Shown one piece after another: positions 14,716 through 22,988 of a DNA stretch of 33,186 nt (position 1 is the first letter of the stretch; each line of letters begins with the position of its first letter). Made by a program: the position numbers and the translations under genes. The notes beneath the pieces were generated by a model. The model did not search any database, was not told the DNA's origin, and saw only the letters and a list, made by a program, of their open reading frames with translations. Origin of the DNA: Mycobacterium sp. E183 (lineage in GTDB: Bacteria > Actinomycetota > Actinomycetes > Mycobacteriales > Mycobacteriaceae). The stretch is from contig NZ_LZJN01000185.1 in assembly GCF_001667735.1 (NCBI RefSeq), positions 1-33,186 on the forward strand. The letters are read 5' to 3'.

Positions 14716-15768
14716 ATGACAGTTGAGGGCGACCGCCCGGCCGGGCGGCCACGTGGTGAAGCCCCGGACCGCAACCTGGCACTGGAACTGGTGCGCGTCA
14801 CCGAGGCCGGGGCCATGGCCGCGGGCCGCTGGGTGGGCCGCGGTGACAAAGAGGGCGGCGACGGCGCGGCCGTCGACGCCATGCGTGAGCTGGTCAACAC
14901 CGTGTCGATGCGCGGCGTGGTGGTCATCGGCGAGGGCGAGAAGGACCACGCGCCGATGCTCTACAACGGCGAGGAGGTCGGCAACGGCGACGGGCCGGAC
15001 TGCGACTTCGCCGTCGACCCGATCGACGGCACCACCCTGATGAGCAAGGGCATGCCCAACGCCATCTCGGTGCTTGCGGTCGCCGACCGCGGCGCGATGT
15101 TCGACCCGTCGGCGGTGTTCTACATGAACAAGATCGCCGTCGGGCCCGAGGCCGCCAACGTGCTGGACATCACCGCGCCGATCGCCGAGAACATCAAGGC
15201 CGTCGCCAAGGTGAAGGCGCTGTCGGTGCGGGACATGACCGTGTGCATCCTGGACCGGCCGCGGCACGCGCAGCTGATCGAAGACGTCCGGCTGACCGGC
15301 GCCCGCATCCGGCTGATCACCGACGGGGATGTCGCGGGCGCGATCTCGGCCTGCCGGCCCGACTCGGGCACCGACATGCTGGCCGGGATCGGCGGCACCC
15401 CGGAAGGCATCATCGCCGCCGCCGCGATCCGGTGCATGGGGGGCGCCATCCAGGCGCAGCTGGCGCCGAAGGACGACGAGGAGCGCCAGAAGGCGATCAA
15501 CGCCGGCCACGACGTCGATCGGGTGCTGACCACCGAGGACCTGGTGTCCGGGGAGAACGTCTTCTTCTGCGCCACCGGCGTCACCAGCGGCGACCTGCTC
15601 AAGGGCGTGCAGTACTACCCCGGCGGCTGCACCACGCAGTCGATCGTGATGCGGTCGAAGTCGGGCACCGTGCGCATGATCGAGGCCTACCACCGGCTCT
15701 CGAAACTCAACGAGTACTCCGCCATCGACTTCACCGGCGACAGCACTGCCGCCTATCCCCTGCCCTGA
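14716..15768 (+). CDS. glpX: Class II fructose-1,6-bisphosphatase
   Basis: This 350-residue protein is the orthologue of Rv1099c. It dephosphorylates fructose-1,6-bisphosphate to fructose-6-phosphate, the committed step of gluconeogenesis and essential for mycobacteria on fatty acids or cholesterol. Signatures are GEGEKDHAPML (residues 72-82) and the metal-binding DPIDGTT (101-107). Other conserved stretches are MTVCILDRPRH, IRLITDGDVAGAI, GIGGTPEGIIAAAA and CATGVTSGDLL. The N-terminal 17 residues are variable. The frame is open further upstream, but only over sequence antisense to the DUF4245 gene. fumC starts 26 nt downstream, suggesting co-transcription of two central-carbon genes. Confidence 0.96.
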   Translation: MTVEGDRPAGRPRGEAPDRNLALELVRVTEAGAMAAGRWVGRGDKEGGDGAAVDAMRELVNTVSMRGVVVIGEGEKDHAPMLYNGEEVGNGDGPDCDFAVDPIDGTTLMSKGMPNAISVLAVADRGAMFDPSAVFYMNKIAVGPEAANVLDITAPIAENIKAVAKVKALSVRDMTVCILDRPRHAQLIEDVRLTGARIRLITDGDVAGAISACRPDSGTDMLAGIGGTPEGIIAAAAIRCMGGAIQAQLAPKDDEERQKAINAGHDVDRVLTTEDLVSGENVFFCATGVTSGDLLKGVQYYPGGCTTQSIVMRSKSGTVRMIEAYHRLSKLNEYSAIDFTGDSTAAYPLP

Positions 15769-15794
15769 CCGAAAACCAGCGAGGACTGCAACCT

Positions 15795-17207
15795 ATGGCC
15801 GATAGCGCCACCGACACCGAATACCGCATCGAGCACGACACCATGGGCGAGGTCCGGGTGCCCGCAAAGGCGTTGTGGCGCGCGCAGACCCAGCGTGCGG
15901 TGGAGAACTTCCCCATTTCGGGCCGCGGACTGGAGCGAACCCAGATCCGCGCGCTGGGCCTGTTGAAGGGCGCCTGCGCGCAGGTCAACAAGGACCTCGG
16001 GCTGCTGGCACCGGAGAAGGCGGACGCGATCATCGCCGCGGCGGCCGAGATCGCCGACGGCCGGCACGACGACCAATTCCCCATCGACGTCTTCCAGACC
16101 GGTTCGGGCACCAGCTCGAACATGAACACCAACGAGGTGATCGCGAGCATCGCGGCGGCCAACGGCGTCACGGTGCACCCCAACGACGACGTGAACATGT
16201 CGCAGTCGTCCAACGACACCTTCCCGACCGCGACCCACATCGCGGCGACCGAGGCCGCGGTGCGCCACCTGATACCGGCGCTCGAGGTGCTGCACGAGGC
16301 GCTGGAGAGCAAGGCCCGCGAGTGGCAGACGGTGGTCAAGTCGGGCCGCACGCACCTGATGGACGCCGTCCCGGTGACGCTCGGCCAGGAGTTCAGCGGC
16401 TACGCCCGCCAGATCGAAGCCGGCATCGAGCGGGTGCGCGCCACGCTGCCGCGGCTGGGCGAGCTGGCGATCGGTGGCACCGCGGTGGGCACCGGCCTCA
16501 ACGCCCCCGACGGGTTCGGCGCCAAGGTGGTCGAGACGTTGATCGCCTCCACCGGCCTCAACGAATTGCGCACGGCCACAAATTCTTTCGAGGCACAGGC
16601 CGCGCGCGACGGCCTGGTCGAGGCGTCCGGCGCGCTGCGCACCATCGCGGTGTCCTTGACCAAGATCGCCAACGACATCCGCTGGATGGGCTCGGGCCCG
16701 CTGACCGGCCTGGCCGAGATCCAGCTGCCGGACCTGCAGCCTGGTAGTTCGATCATGCCGGGCAAGGTGAATCCCGTTCTGCCCGAGGCGGTTACGCAGG
16801 TGGCCGCGCAGGTGATCGGCAACGACGCGGCCGTCGCCGTCGGCGGTCTGTCGGGCGCCTTCGAGCTCAACGTCTACATCCCGATGATGGCCCGCAACAT
16901 CTTGGAATCGTTCAAGCTGCTGACCAACGTATCGAGGCTGTTCGCGGAGCGCTGCATCGTCGGGCTCAAGGCCAACGTCGACCACCTGCGGGAGCTGGCC
17001 GAGTCGTCGCCTTCCATCGTGACGCCGTTGAACTCGGCGATCGGCTACGAGGAGGCCGCCGCGGTGGCCAAGCAGGCGCTCAAGGAGCGCAAGACGATCC
17101 GCCAGACCGTGATCGACCGCGGGCTGATCGGCGACAAGCTTTCGGAGGAAGAACTCGACCGCCGCCTCGACGTCTTGGCGATGGCCAAGGTCAAGCCGGC
17201 GAAGTAG
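15795..17207 (+). CDS. fumC: Class II fumarate hydratase
   Basis: This 470-residue protein is the orthologue of Rv1098c. It interconverts fumarate and malate in the TCA cycle without an iron-sulfur cluster. The superfamily signature GSSIMPGKVNP is at about residues 317-327 and contains the catalytic serine of the mobile loop. Other active-site elements are TGSGTSSNMNTNEV, MSQSSNDTFPTA, SGRTHLMDAVPVTLGQEF and NSFEAQAARDG. The start is the ATG preceded by GAGGAC. An upstream extension of the frame to 15243 runs inside glpX and is not coding. It lies between glpX (26 nt) and the Rv1097c-like gene (15 nt), all on the plus strand. Confidence 0.97.
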   Translation: MADSATDTEYRIEHDTMGEVRVPAKALWRAQTQRAVENFPISGRGLERTQIRALGLLKGACAQVNKDLGLLAPEKADAIIAAAAEIADGRHDDQFPIDVFQTGSGTSSNMNTNEVIASIAAANGVTVHPNDDVNMSQSSNDTFPTATHIAATEAAVRHLIPALEVLHEALESKAREWQTVVKSGRTHLMDAVPVTLGQEFSGYARQIEAGIERVRATLPRLGELAIGGTAVGTGLNAPDGFGAKVVETLIASTGLNELRTATNSFEAQAARDGLVEASGALRTIAVSLTKIANDIRWMGSGPLTGLAEIQLPDLQPGSSIMPGKVNPVLPEAVTQVAAQVIGNDAAVAVGGLSGAFELNVYIPMMARNILESFKLLTNVSRLFAERCIVGLKANVDHLRELAESSPSIVTPLNSAIGYEEAAAVAKQALKERKTIRQTVIDRGLIGDKLSEEELDRRLDVLAMAKVKPAK

Positions 17208-17222
17208 GCGGGTGTTGCAGCG

Positions 17223-18164
17223 ATGACGACTCCCCCCGGCGGCCCCTACGGTCAGGGACCCTACGGAAATCCCTATGGGCAGCAACCCTATTGGGGCGGC
17301 CCGCCGCAGGGCGGCCCGCCGCAGGGCGGCCCGCCGCAGGGTGGCCCGCAACCGTACCCGCCGACCGGTCCCTACCCGTACCCGCCCCAGGGCTATCCGC
17401 AACCGGGACAGCCATTCCCGCCCGGGCCGTATCCGCCGGGGCCGCCACCGCGCGGACCTGGCTCGAAGCTGCCCTGGCTGATCGTCGGTGGCCTCGTCAT
17501 CCTGGCCGTCATCGCACTGGTGGCGACCCTGATCGTGATGCGGGGCGGCAGCCACGGCAAGTCCCCGACCGCTGCGCCCTCGACGTCCACCAGCACCAGC
17601 AGCCAACCGAGGGGCCAGCAGACCGCCACCGATTGCACCCCGAACGTCTCCGGCGGTGAGATGCCGCGGACCGACTCGATCACGGCCGGCAAGCTCTCGT
17701 TCCCGGCGAGCTCGGTGCCGCCCAACTGGACCGTGTTCTCCGACGACCAGAACCCGAACCTGATCGGCGCCGTAGGCGTCGCCCAGGAAGTGCCCGGGGC
17801 CAGCCAGTGGATGATGACGGCCGAGGTCGGCGTCACCAACTTCGTCGCCAGCATGGACGTCACCGCGCAGGCGTCGAAGCTGTTGCAGTGCATCGCCAAC
17901 GGACCCGGCTACGCGAACGCGCAGCCCACACTCGGCCCGGTGAAGTCGTCGTCGATCACGGTCGACGGAACCAAGGCCGCCCGCGCCGACGCCGACATCA
18001 CGATCGCCGACCCCACCCGCAACGTCAAGGGCGACTCGGTCACGGTGATCACCGTCGACACCAAGCCGGTCACCGCCTTCATCGGCAGCACCCCGATCGG
18101 TGACGCCGCGTCGGCGGGCATCATCGGCAAGATCATCGCCGCGCTCAAGGTGAACAAGTCCTGA
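17223..18164 (+). CDS. Proline-rich membrane-anchored protein (Rv1097c-like)
   Basis: This 313-residue protein has three parts. Residues 1-80 are almost entirely Pro, Gly, Tyr and Gln with tandem GGPPQ units. One transmembrane helix (about 84-106, PWLIVGGLVILAVIALVATLIVM) follows. The C-terminal extracytoplasmic part starts with a Ser/Thr linker and holds a globular domain from about 140, with WTVFSDDQNPNLIGAVGVAQEV and ITVDTKPVTAFIGSTPI. Two cysteines (DCTPN and LLQCIA) may form a disulfide. The layout matches Rv1097c, function unknown. The proline-rich cytoplasmic head could bind cytoplasmic partners. It follows fumC by 15 nt and converges on the adenylate cyclase with 15 nt between stops. 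Confidence 0.85.
   Translation: MTTPPGGPYGQGPYGNPYGQQPYWGGPPQGGPPQGGPPQGGPQPYPPTGPYPYPPQGYPQPGQPFPPGPYPPGPPPRGPGSKLPWLIVGGLVILAVIALVATLIVMRGGSHGKSPTAAPSTSTSTSSQPRGQQTATDCTPNVSGGEMPRTDSITAGKLSFPASSVPPNWTVFSDDQNPNLIGAVGVAQEVPGASQWMMTAEVGVTNFVASMDVTAQASKLLQCIANGPGYANAQPTLGPVKSSSITVDGTKAARADADITIADPTRNVKGDSVTVITVDTKPVTAFIGSTPIGDAASAGIIGKIIAALKVNKS
17295..17348 (+). repeat. 15-bp in-frame tandem repeat in the Rv1097c-like gene
   Basis: GGCGGCCCGCCGCAG is present in three perfect head-to-tail copies (17295-17339) plus a diverged partial fourth. Each copy encodes GGPPQ, so copy-number changes keep the frame. Confidence 0.9.
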
Positions 18165-18179
18165 CGCGGTTCCGGCGCC

Positions 18180-19727
18180 CTACCTCGTCGGCGCCGAGAC
18201 CTGGGTAGCTTCCGAGCGTCCCCGCAGGACGGTGGAATAGCACTCGGCCCAATGCGTTTGCTCGGCCTCGCCGGCCCGCTCGATTGCTCCCGCCGCACAC
18301 AGAATCCGCCGGTCGGCGGTCTTGGCCAGATCGGCCAACCGCGCGGCCTCGTTGACCGCGTCGCCGATCACCGTGTACTCGTAACGGTTCTCCGCGCCGA
18401 TGTTGCCGGCGAAGACCCGGCCCGCCGAGACGCCGATGCCGAAATCGACGGGCAGGCGCCGCAATTGGGTACCCAGGGCGCGGGCGGTCGCCAGTGCGGC
18501 GGACGCAGGCTCGCTGGTGGCCAACGGCACTCCGAAGACGGCCAGCGCGGCATCCCCCGCGAATTTGTTGATCAGCCCGTGGTGTTCGTCGACGGCGTCG
18601 ACGACGATGCGGAAGAAATCGTTGAGGATTTCGGCAACCTCTTGGGGCGGAAGGTTTTCCGCCAGCTGCGTCGATCCCACCAGGTCGATGTAGAGAACCG
18701 CCGCCTCGACCACGTCTCCCGACAGCGAGGCGCCCTCGTCGATGGCGCGCTGGGCGACGTCGGCCCCGACGTGGCGCCCGAACAGGTCTCGCAACCGGTC
18801 TCGCTCCGCCAGCCCGGCCACCATGCGGTTGAAACCCGTTTGCAGTCGCCCGATCTGGGAGCGTTCGTAGGCCCCGACGTAGGTTTCCATGTGGCCGTGC
18901 TCGACCTCCGCCATCGCGTCGACGACCTCGCCGAGCGGATCCGAGATGGATCGTGACGTCAGGATCATGGTCGGCAGTCCCAGCACCAGCGCCGCCAGCG
19001 CGACCACCAGGATCGGTATATCCAGCGACGTCGACTTCTCGATCAGCCAGCCGTACGAACGGAGCACGACCAGCGTCGCGATCACCCCGATCGGGAAGGC
19101 GCTGCACAGGAACCACAGCAGCACCAGCCGCGCATACACGCCCGGCACGGTCATCCGCGGTTCGCAGCCGAGCGTGGCGGCGCGCATGATCGGCCGCAGG
19201 ACGCGCTGCGCCAGCAGCATCGCCGTGCCGGCGGCCGCGGGTCCGCCCAGCAGCGCGCCCAGGGCGATGGGCAACAACAGCTGCGCCCCGCCGCGAAGAT
19301 TGAGCAACATGAAGATGGTGCCGGTGACGGCCCAGGCCCCGAACAGGATCGTTGATTGGCGACCTGGCAGCTTCAGTGCCGCTTCCCGCTGCTCCTGGGT
19401 GGGCTCGGCCCCGGCGACAAACCAGCGCAGCGTCGGGGTCGCGCTCACGATGCCCGCCGCCGCGACGCCGGCGACGCCGAGCGTGACGAGCACCAACACC
19501 GCCGCCGTGTTGTTCTTCGCGAAGTCCGCATTCTCGCCGATGGAGGTGTGGCCCCGCAACGGGATCAAGATGGCGGCCGCCTCGATGACGGCCAGAAAGT
19601 AGGACAGGGAAAGATCCAACCCGTATTGAATGGCTAACCGACGGAGGGACTTTCGCTGCAATGCCGTGTGGGGGCCGGCGTTCCGAAGCCAGGCGGCCGT
19701 ACGCGTCCCAACGCTTGTGCTAGGCAC
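18180..19727 (-). CDS. Membrane class III adenylate cyclase with HAMP domain
   Basis: This 515-residue protein has six N-terminal transmembrane helices (about residues 40-258), a HAMP linker (about 258-312, SRSISDPLGEVVDAMAEVEHG) and a C-terminal class III cyclase domain. All key residues are present: metal ligands Asp348 (YIDLVGST) and Asp392 (FAGDAALAVFG), adenine-selecting Lys388 and Asp456, and transition-state Asn459 and Arg463 (GDAVNEAARL). It should make cAMP from ATP. The architecture is that of the Rv1318c/1319c/1320c/Rv3645 group. No such gene lies between Rv1096 and Rv1097c in M. tuberculosis. The GTG start overlaps the deacetylase stop by 8 nt, implying translational coupling, though a later start is possible. 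Confidence 0.92.
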   Translation of the reverse strand: MPSTSVGTRTAAWLRNAGPHTALQRKSLRRLAIQYGLDLSLSYFLAVIEAAAILIPLRGHTSIGENADFAKNNTAAVLVLVTLGVAGVAAAGIVSATPTLRWFVAGAEPTQEQREAALKLPGRQSTILFGAWAVTGTIFMLLNLRGGAQLLLPIALGALLGGPAAAGTAMLLAQRVLRPIMRAATLGCEPRMTVPGVYARLVLLWFLCSAFPIGVIATLVVLRSYGWLIEKSTSLDIPILVVALAALVLGLPTMILTSRSISDPLGEVVDAMAEVEHGHMETYVGAYERSQIGRLQTGFNRMVAGLAERDRLRDLFGRHVGADVAQRAIDEGASLSGDVVEAAVLYIDLVGSTQLAENLPPQEVAEILNDFFRIVVDAVDEHHGLINKFAGDAALAVFGVPLATSEPASAALATARALGTQLRRLPVDFGIGVSAGRVFAGNIGAENRYEYTVIGDAVNEAARLADLAKTADRRILCAAGAIERAGEAEQTHWAECYSTVLRGRSEATQVSAPTR

Positions 19728-20595
19728 CGTTGTTGGGTCCGCCCGAGTTCTGGCCCGGGATGTCGGTGATCGGGAAATTGGGCATCGGCTTGGGCGACGG
19801 CGTGTTCGGCAGGGTGGGGATGTCGCTCGCCGGGATGTCGTGCAACTCGTTGGCGGGCGGCCCGTTCTCGCGGCTGCCGTAGCTGCTACCGGGCGTCCGC
19901 GGGCCGAGCAGTTCGCTGACCGTCACCATCCGGTAGCCGTTGGCCTTGAGCACCGGAAGGAATTGATAGACCAGATCGACAGTGCTCGAGTAGGTGTTGT
20001 GGAACAACACCACCGAACCCGGCTTGATGTACGTCATCAGCATGTAGCGCGTCGCGGCCGTATTCGAGTCGTTGGCCCAATCGAACGGGATGACATCCCA
20101 GAGGATTTCGGCGAGGCCGAACTTCGCCGCGGTCTGCCGCACCGCGTCGCTGGACAAGCCGCCCGCGGGGCGATACAACGTCGGCGTGCGCCCCGTCGCG
20201 GCGGTGATCGCGTCGTTGGCCTTGGCGAACTGGGGGGCGATGTCTTCCGGCGGGATGGTCGCCATGTTGGGGTGCTCCCACGTGTGGCTGCCGATCTCCA
20301 TCCCCGCATCGGCGATCCGCTTGGCGCCCGCCGGGTTGGCGGCGACCTTGTTGCCGATCAGGAAGAAGGTCGCCTTCGCGTCGTTGTCCTTCAGGATTTG
20401 CAGCAGCCGCTCGTCGAAGGGCCCGGGCCCGTCGTCGAACGTCAGCGCGACGCACTTGACCACCGAGCAGCTCAGGTTGTCGGCGCGGGTCACATGGCCG
20501 GTCAGCCCGCCGATGACCAGCACGGCGACAGCCGCGACGACACCGACCACCATGCGCCCATAGCGCCAGGCCTGGTTGTCGGGTCGTTTCGGCAC
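19720..20595 (-). CDS. Membrane-anchored polysaccharide (peptidoglycan) deacetylase, Rv1096-like
   Basis: This 291-residue NodB-domain protein has an N-terminal signal anchor (about 14-33) that places the catalytic domain outside the membrane. Motif 1 is TFDDGPGPF (base Asp54, metal Asp55) and motif 2 is SHTWEHP (metal His104 and His108). Motif 3 is a variant RPAGG, and the catalytic His is in VLFHNT. It should remove N-acetyl groups from peptidoglycan sugars, as reported for Rv1096, which protects against lysozyme. The C-terminal 60 residues are Pro/Asn-rich and variable. TAAACT lies 6 nt before the GTG, suggesting a leaderless mRNA. The adenylate cyclase gene overlaps its end by 8 nt. Confidence 0.92.
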   Translation of the reverse strand: MPKRPDNQAWRYGRMVVGVVAAVAVLVIGGLTGHVTRADNLSCSVVKCVALTFDDGPGPFDERLLQILKDNDAKATFFLIGNKVAANPAGAKRIADAGMEIGSHTWEHPNMATIPPEDIAPQFAKANDAITAATGRTPTLYRPAGGLSSDAVRQTAAKFGLAEILWDVIPFDWANDSNTAATRYMLMTYIKPGSVVLFHNTYSSTVDLVYQFLPVLKANGYRMVTVSELLGPRTPGSSYGSRENGPPANELHDIPASDIPTLPNTPSPKPMPNFPITDIPGQNSGGPNNGA

Positions 20596-20601
20596 CGTCG
20601 A

Positions 20602-20607
20602 AGTTTA
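20602..20607 (-). promoter_or_regulatory. -10 element of the deacetylase gene (leaderless type)
   Basis: TAAACT on the minus strand is followed by the 6-nt spacer TCGACG and the GTG at 20595. It lies in the 41-bp gap after phoH2. Confidence 0.55.
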
Positions 20608-20636
20608 TCGAACGCGTGGCCAGGCGAAATGCGCCG

Positions 20637-21938
20637 TCACTGCGGGCCGGCGATCTCCTCGAGCATCTCGGTGACCAGCGCGGCGATCGGCGACCGCTCG
20701 CTGCGCAGCAGCGTGATGTGGGCGAACAGCGGGTGCCCCTTGAGCTTCTCGATCACCGCGGCGACCCCGTCGTGCCGGCCGACCCGCAGGTTGTCTCGCT
20801 GGGCGATGTCGTGCGTCAGCACCACCCGCGAACCGGCGCCCAGCCTGGACAGCACCGTCAGCAGGACGTTGCGCTCCAGCGACTGCGCCTCGTCGACGAT
20901 CACGAACGAGTCGTGCAGTGAGCGGCCCCGGATGTGGGTCAGCGGCAGCACCTCGAGCATGCCCCGGGAGAGCACCTCCTCCAGCACCGCCGGGCTGGCC
21001 AGCCCCTCGAGCGTGTCGAAGACCGCCTGCGCCCAGGGGCCCATCTTCTCGCTCTCGCTGCCCGGCAGATAGCCCAGCTCCTGGCCGCCGACGGCGTAGA
21101 GCGGGCGGAAGACCACCACCTTGCGCTGGGTCCGCCGTTCCAGCACCGCCTCCAGGCCGGCGCACAGCGCCAGCGCCGACTTGCCGGTGCCCGCCTTGCC
21201 GCCCAGCGACACGATGCCGACGGACTCGTCGAGCAGCAGGTCGAGCGCCACGCGCTGCTCGGCGGACCGGCCGCGCAGGCCGAACGCCTCGCGGTCGCCG
21301 CGCACCAACTGGACGCGCTTGTCCGCGTTCACCCGGCCCAGCGCGTGCGAGCTCCCGCCGAGAAGCCGAATGCCGGTGTGGCAGGGCAGGTCTCGCGCCT
21401 CGGCCAGGTCTATCTCACCCTCGGCGAACAGCGCGTCGATGTCCTCGGTCGCGGTCTCGATCTCGCGCATCCCCGACCATCCGGAGGCCACCACATCCTG
21501 CGCGTGATACTCGTCGGCGGCCAGGCCGACCGCGGCGGCCTTGACGCGAAGGGGAATGTCCTTGCTCACCAACGTGACTCGCCTGCCCTCGGCGGCGAGG
21601 TTGGCGGCGCAACTCAAGATCCGGCAGTCGTTGTTGTCGCTTCGGAACCCGGCGGGCAGCACCGCGGGATCGGTGTGGTTGAGCTCGACGTGCAGCGTAC
21701 CGCCTTGCGCCCCAACGGGAATGGGCTGATCAAGCCGTCCGTGCACGAGCCGGAGATCGTCGAACAAACGTAACGCCTGACGGGCGAACCACCCCAACTC
21801 GTGGTGATGCCGTTTGGCCTCCAGTTCGCTGATCACCACCAGCGGGACCACCACCTCGTGCTCGGCGAACCGGCTACACGCCCAGGGGTCGGACAGCAGC
21901 ACGGAGGTGTCGATCACGTAGGTCCGGATTTCGGTCAC
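20637..21938 (-). CDS. phoH2: PhoH2: PIN-domain RNase fused to PhoH ATPase/RNA helicase
   Basis: This 433-residue protein has the same length as Rv1095. The N-terminal PIN domain (1 to about 140) carries the acidic cluster Asp10 (VIDTSVLL), SELE (37-40), Asp104 (SDNNDCR) and Asp127 (VSKD). The PhoH domain (about 215-433) carries Walker A GGKAGTGKS (246-254), Walker B VIVDEAQ (346-352) and the downstream GSRVVLTHDIAQRDN sensor region. PhoH2 proteins unwind and cut RNA using ATP. In mycobacteria the gene is reported to be preceded by a small partner gene, phoAT. Here the GTG start has GAGGAG 7 nt upstream and overlaps the stop of a short upstream frame in GTGA. Confidence 0.95.
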   Translation of the reverse strand: MTEIRTYVIDTSVLLSDPWACSRFAEHEVVVPLVVISELEAKRHHHELGWFARQALRLFDDLRLVHGRLDQPIPVGAQGGTLHVELNHTDPAVLPAGFRSDNNDCRILSCAANLAAEGRRVTLVSKDIPLRVKAAAVGLAADEYHAQDVVASGWSGMREIETATEDIDALFAEGEIDLAEARDLPCHTGIRLLGGSSHALGRVNADKRVQLVRGDREAFGLRGRSAEQRVALDLLLDESVGIVSLGGKAGTGKSALALCAGLEAVLERRTQRKVVVFRPLYAVGGQELGYLPGSESEKMGPWAQAVFDTLEGLASPAVLEEVLSRGMLEVLPLTHIRGRSLHDSFVIVDEAQSLERNVLLTVLSRLGAGSRVVLTHDIAQRDNLRVGRHDGVAAVIEKLKGHPLFAHITLLRSERSPIAALVTEMLEEIAGPQ

Positions 21939-22078
21939 GTAGCGCTCCTCGAGCGGGGTAAGCCCGCGCGGACCCGCACAGGCATGTCGGCGGGAACTGC
22001 GGCACCAGGACCGGGGCCGGTCCTTCCGTTGTGATGACGGGAGGTGCCGCCCTGGCAGCTGAGCATGACGCTGACCAT
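21935..22078 (-). CDS. Short overlapping frame upstream of phoH2, candidate phoAT
   Basis: An ATG at 22078 opens a 47-residue frame (an inner ATG at 22066 gives 43). Its stop TGA overlaps the phoH2 GTG as GTGA, the usual sign of translational coupling, with the phoH2 Shine-Dalgarno inside the frame. The peptide is basic at its end (DMPVRVRAGLPRSRSAT) and Gly/Pro-rich in the middle, with two His (SRHHNGR). A TAGCGT box ends 8 nt before the ATG. Mycobacterial phoH2 is described as co-transcribed with a small antitoxin-like gene, phoAT, and position makes this the candidate. I cannot confirm homology by eye, and the GC-rich frame could be open by chance. Confidence 0.4.
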   Translation of the reverse strand: MVSVMLSCQGGTSRHHNGRTGPGPGAAVPADMPVRVRAGLPRSRSAT

Positions 22079-22157
22079 CGAGAACGACGCTACTCTCGTC
22101 GCCGCTTTGCAGCAGCGCAGGCGCGCCGAGGTCTAAGCGCTCACGCGCGAGAATCGG

Positions 22158-22985
22158 CTAGCTGATGACGAACTGCTTGAGGGCGGGCTCGTCGGCGACA
22201 CCCCATGCGGTGATGCGATCCGAGATCGCCTGCCGCAGCTGCTGTTGGTCGAAGATGCCCGCATCGGCGACATTACGCAGCTTGTCCCGATAGGAGTCGA
22301 TGTCCGCGCCGGGCACCTGCAGGTCGGCGGCGCGGGCCGCGATGGCGGCAATCGTCTCGTCGCGGGTGTACTGCAGGCAGTGCTCGACGAGGTTGGAGAA
22401 GAACAGTTCGTGCCGACGCTCGTCGCGTGCGATGCGGTCGATGAGCCCGGCCAGGATGGGCTCTTCGAGCTTCGCGGCCAGGTTCTCGCAGAAGACGGCG
22501 TAGGTGCGCTCGGAGAAAGCCATGTGCACCAGGGTCTCGACCTGCGTGTAGGTGTCCGCGCGGTAGCCCTTCATGACGTACTCGACCCGGGCCTCCTCGT
22601 TGGCGGTCGGGTCGACCTCACGGGTGACCACCAGGTATTCGCGCAGCGCGATGGCGTGCAGGTGCTCCTCGGCGGTCCACCGGCCCAGCCAGCGACCCCA
22701 CCAGTCTTCGAGGATGAAGTGCTCGACGAGTTCGCGGTGGTGTCCGGCCAGGTTGTCCTTGAGCAGCAGCAGGATCTCGCAGGCGTCCGTGTACTCGCGG
22801 GGAAGCGTCGCGTCGGACGGCTGCCAGTCCCGTCCACCGAGGAAGGCGAAGTTTTCGCCGCGGTCGAACGGCACGTAGTCGTGGGCGAACCAGATTTCCT
22901 CGGTGTTGAGGTGGCGGTCCATGTTGGCCTCGCACACCGGCTCGAGTTCCAGGGTCAGCGCGTTAGCTACAGGTTTCTGTGCCAT
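22158..22985 (-). CDS. desA2: Acyl-[ACP] desaturase DesA2
   Basis: This 275-residue protein has exactly the length of Rv1094. It is a soluble acyl-ACP desaturase-type di-metal protein of four-helix-bundle fold. Metal-ligand helices are visible: TDACEILLLLKDNLAGHHRELVEHF, WTAEEHLHAIALREYL (ExxH) and DRIARDERRHELFFSNLVEH (ExxH). DesA2 is linked to mycolic acid desaturation and is essential in mycobacteria. The ATG at 22985 matches the family length; a frame extension to 23123 lacks support. The ATG is preceded by TACAGT with a 6-nt spacer (leaderless type) inside a GTTACAGTAAC palindrome, probably a repressor site. The phoH2 unit starts about 80-220 nt downstream. Confidence 0.95.
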   Translation of the reverse strand: MAQKPVANALTLELEPVCEANMDRHLNTEEIWFAHDYVPFDRGENFAFLGGRDWQPSDATLPREYTDACEILLLLKDNLAGHHRELVEHFILEDWWGRWLGRWTAEEHLHAIALREYLVVTREVDPTANEEARVEYVMKGYRADTYTQVETLVHMAFSERTYAVFCENLAAKLEEPILAGLIDRIARDERRHELFFSNLVEHCLQYTRDETIAAIAARAADLQVPGADIDSYRDKLRNVADAGIFDQQQLRQAISDRITAWGVADEPALKQFVIS

Positions 22986-22988
22986 GCG

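Noticed and set aside
15243..15794. Upstream extension of the fumC frame
   Set aside because: It lies in another frame inside glpX; the ATG at 15795 has a ribosome binding site and matches the family N-terminus.
15753..17606. 617-residue open frame antisense to fumC
   Set aside because: It is a GC-rich shadow with His/Arg/Gly-biased composition and no family motif. The same applies to long antisense frames over xseA, 3beta-HSD, the AI-2E gene, glpX and the 7-helix gene.
22065..22136. 23-codon plus-strand frame (MTLTIENDATLVAALQQRR...) resembling the start of a VapB-type antitoxin
   Set aside because: It ends at TAA after 23 codons, has no well-placed ribosome binding site and overlaps the candidate phoAT frame. 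Likely coincidence or at most a remnant.
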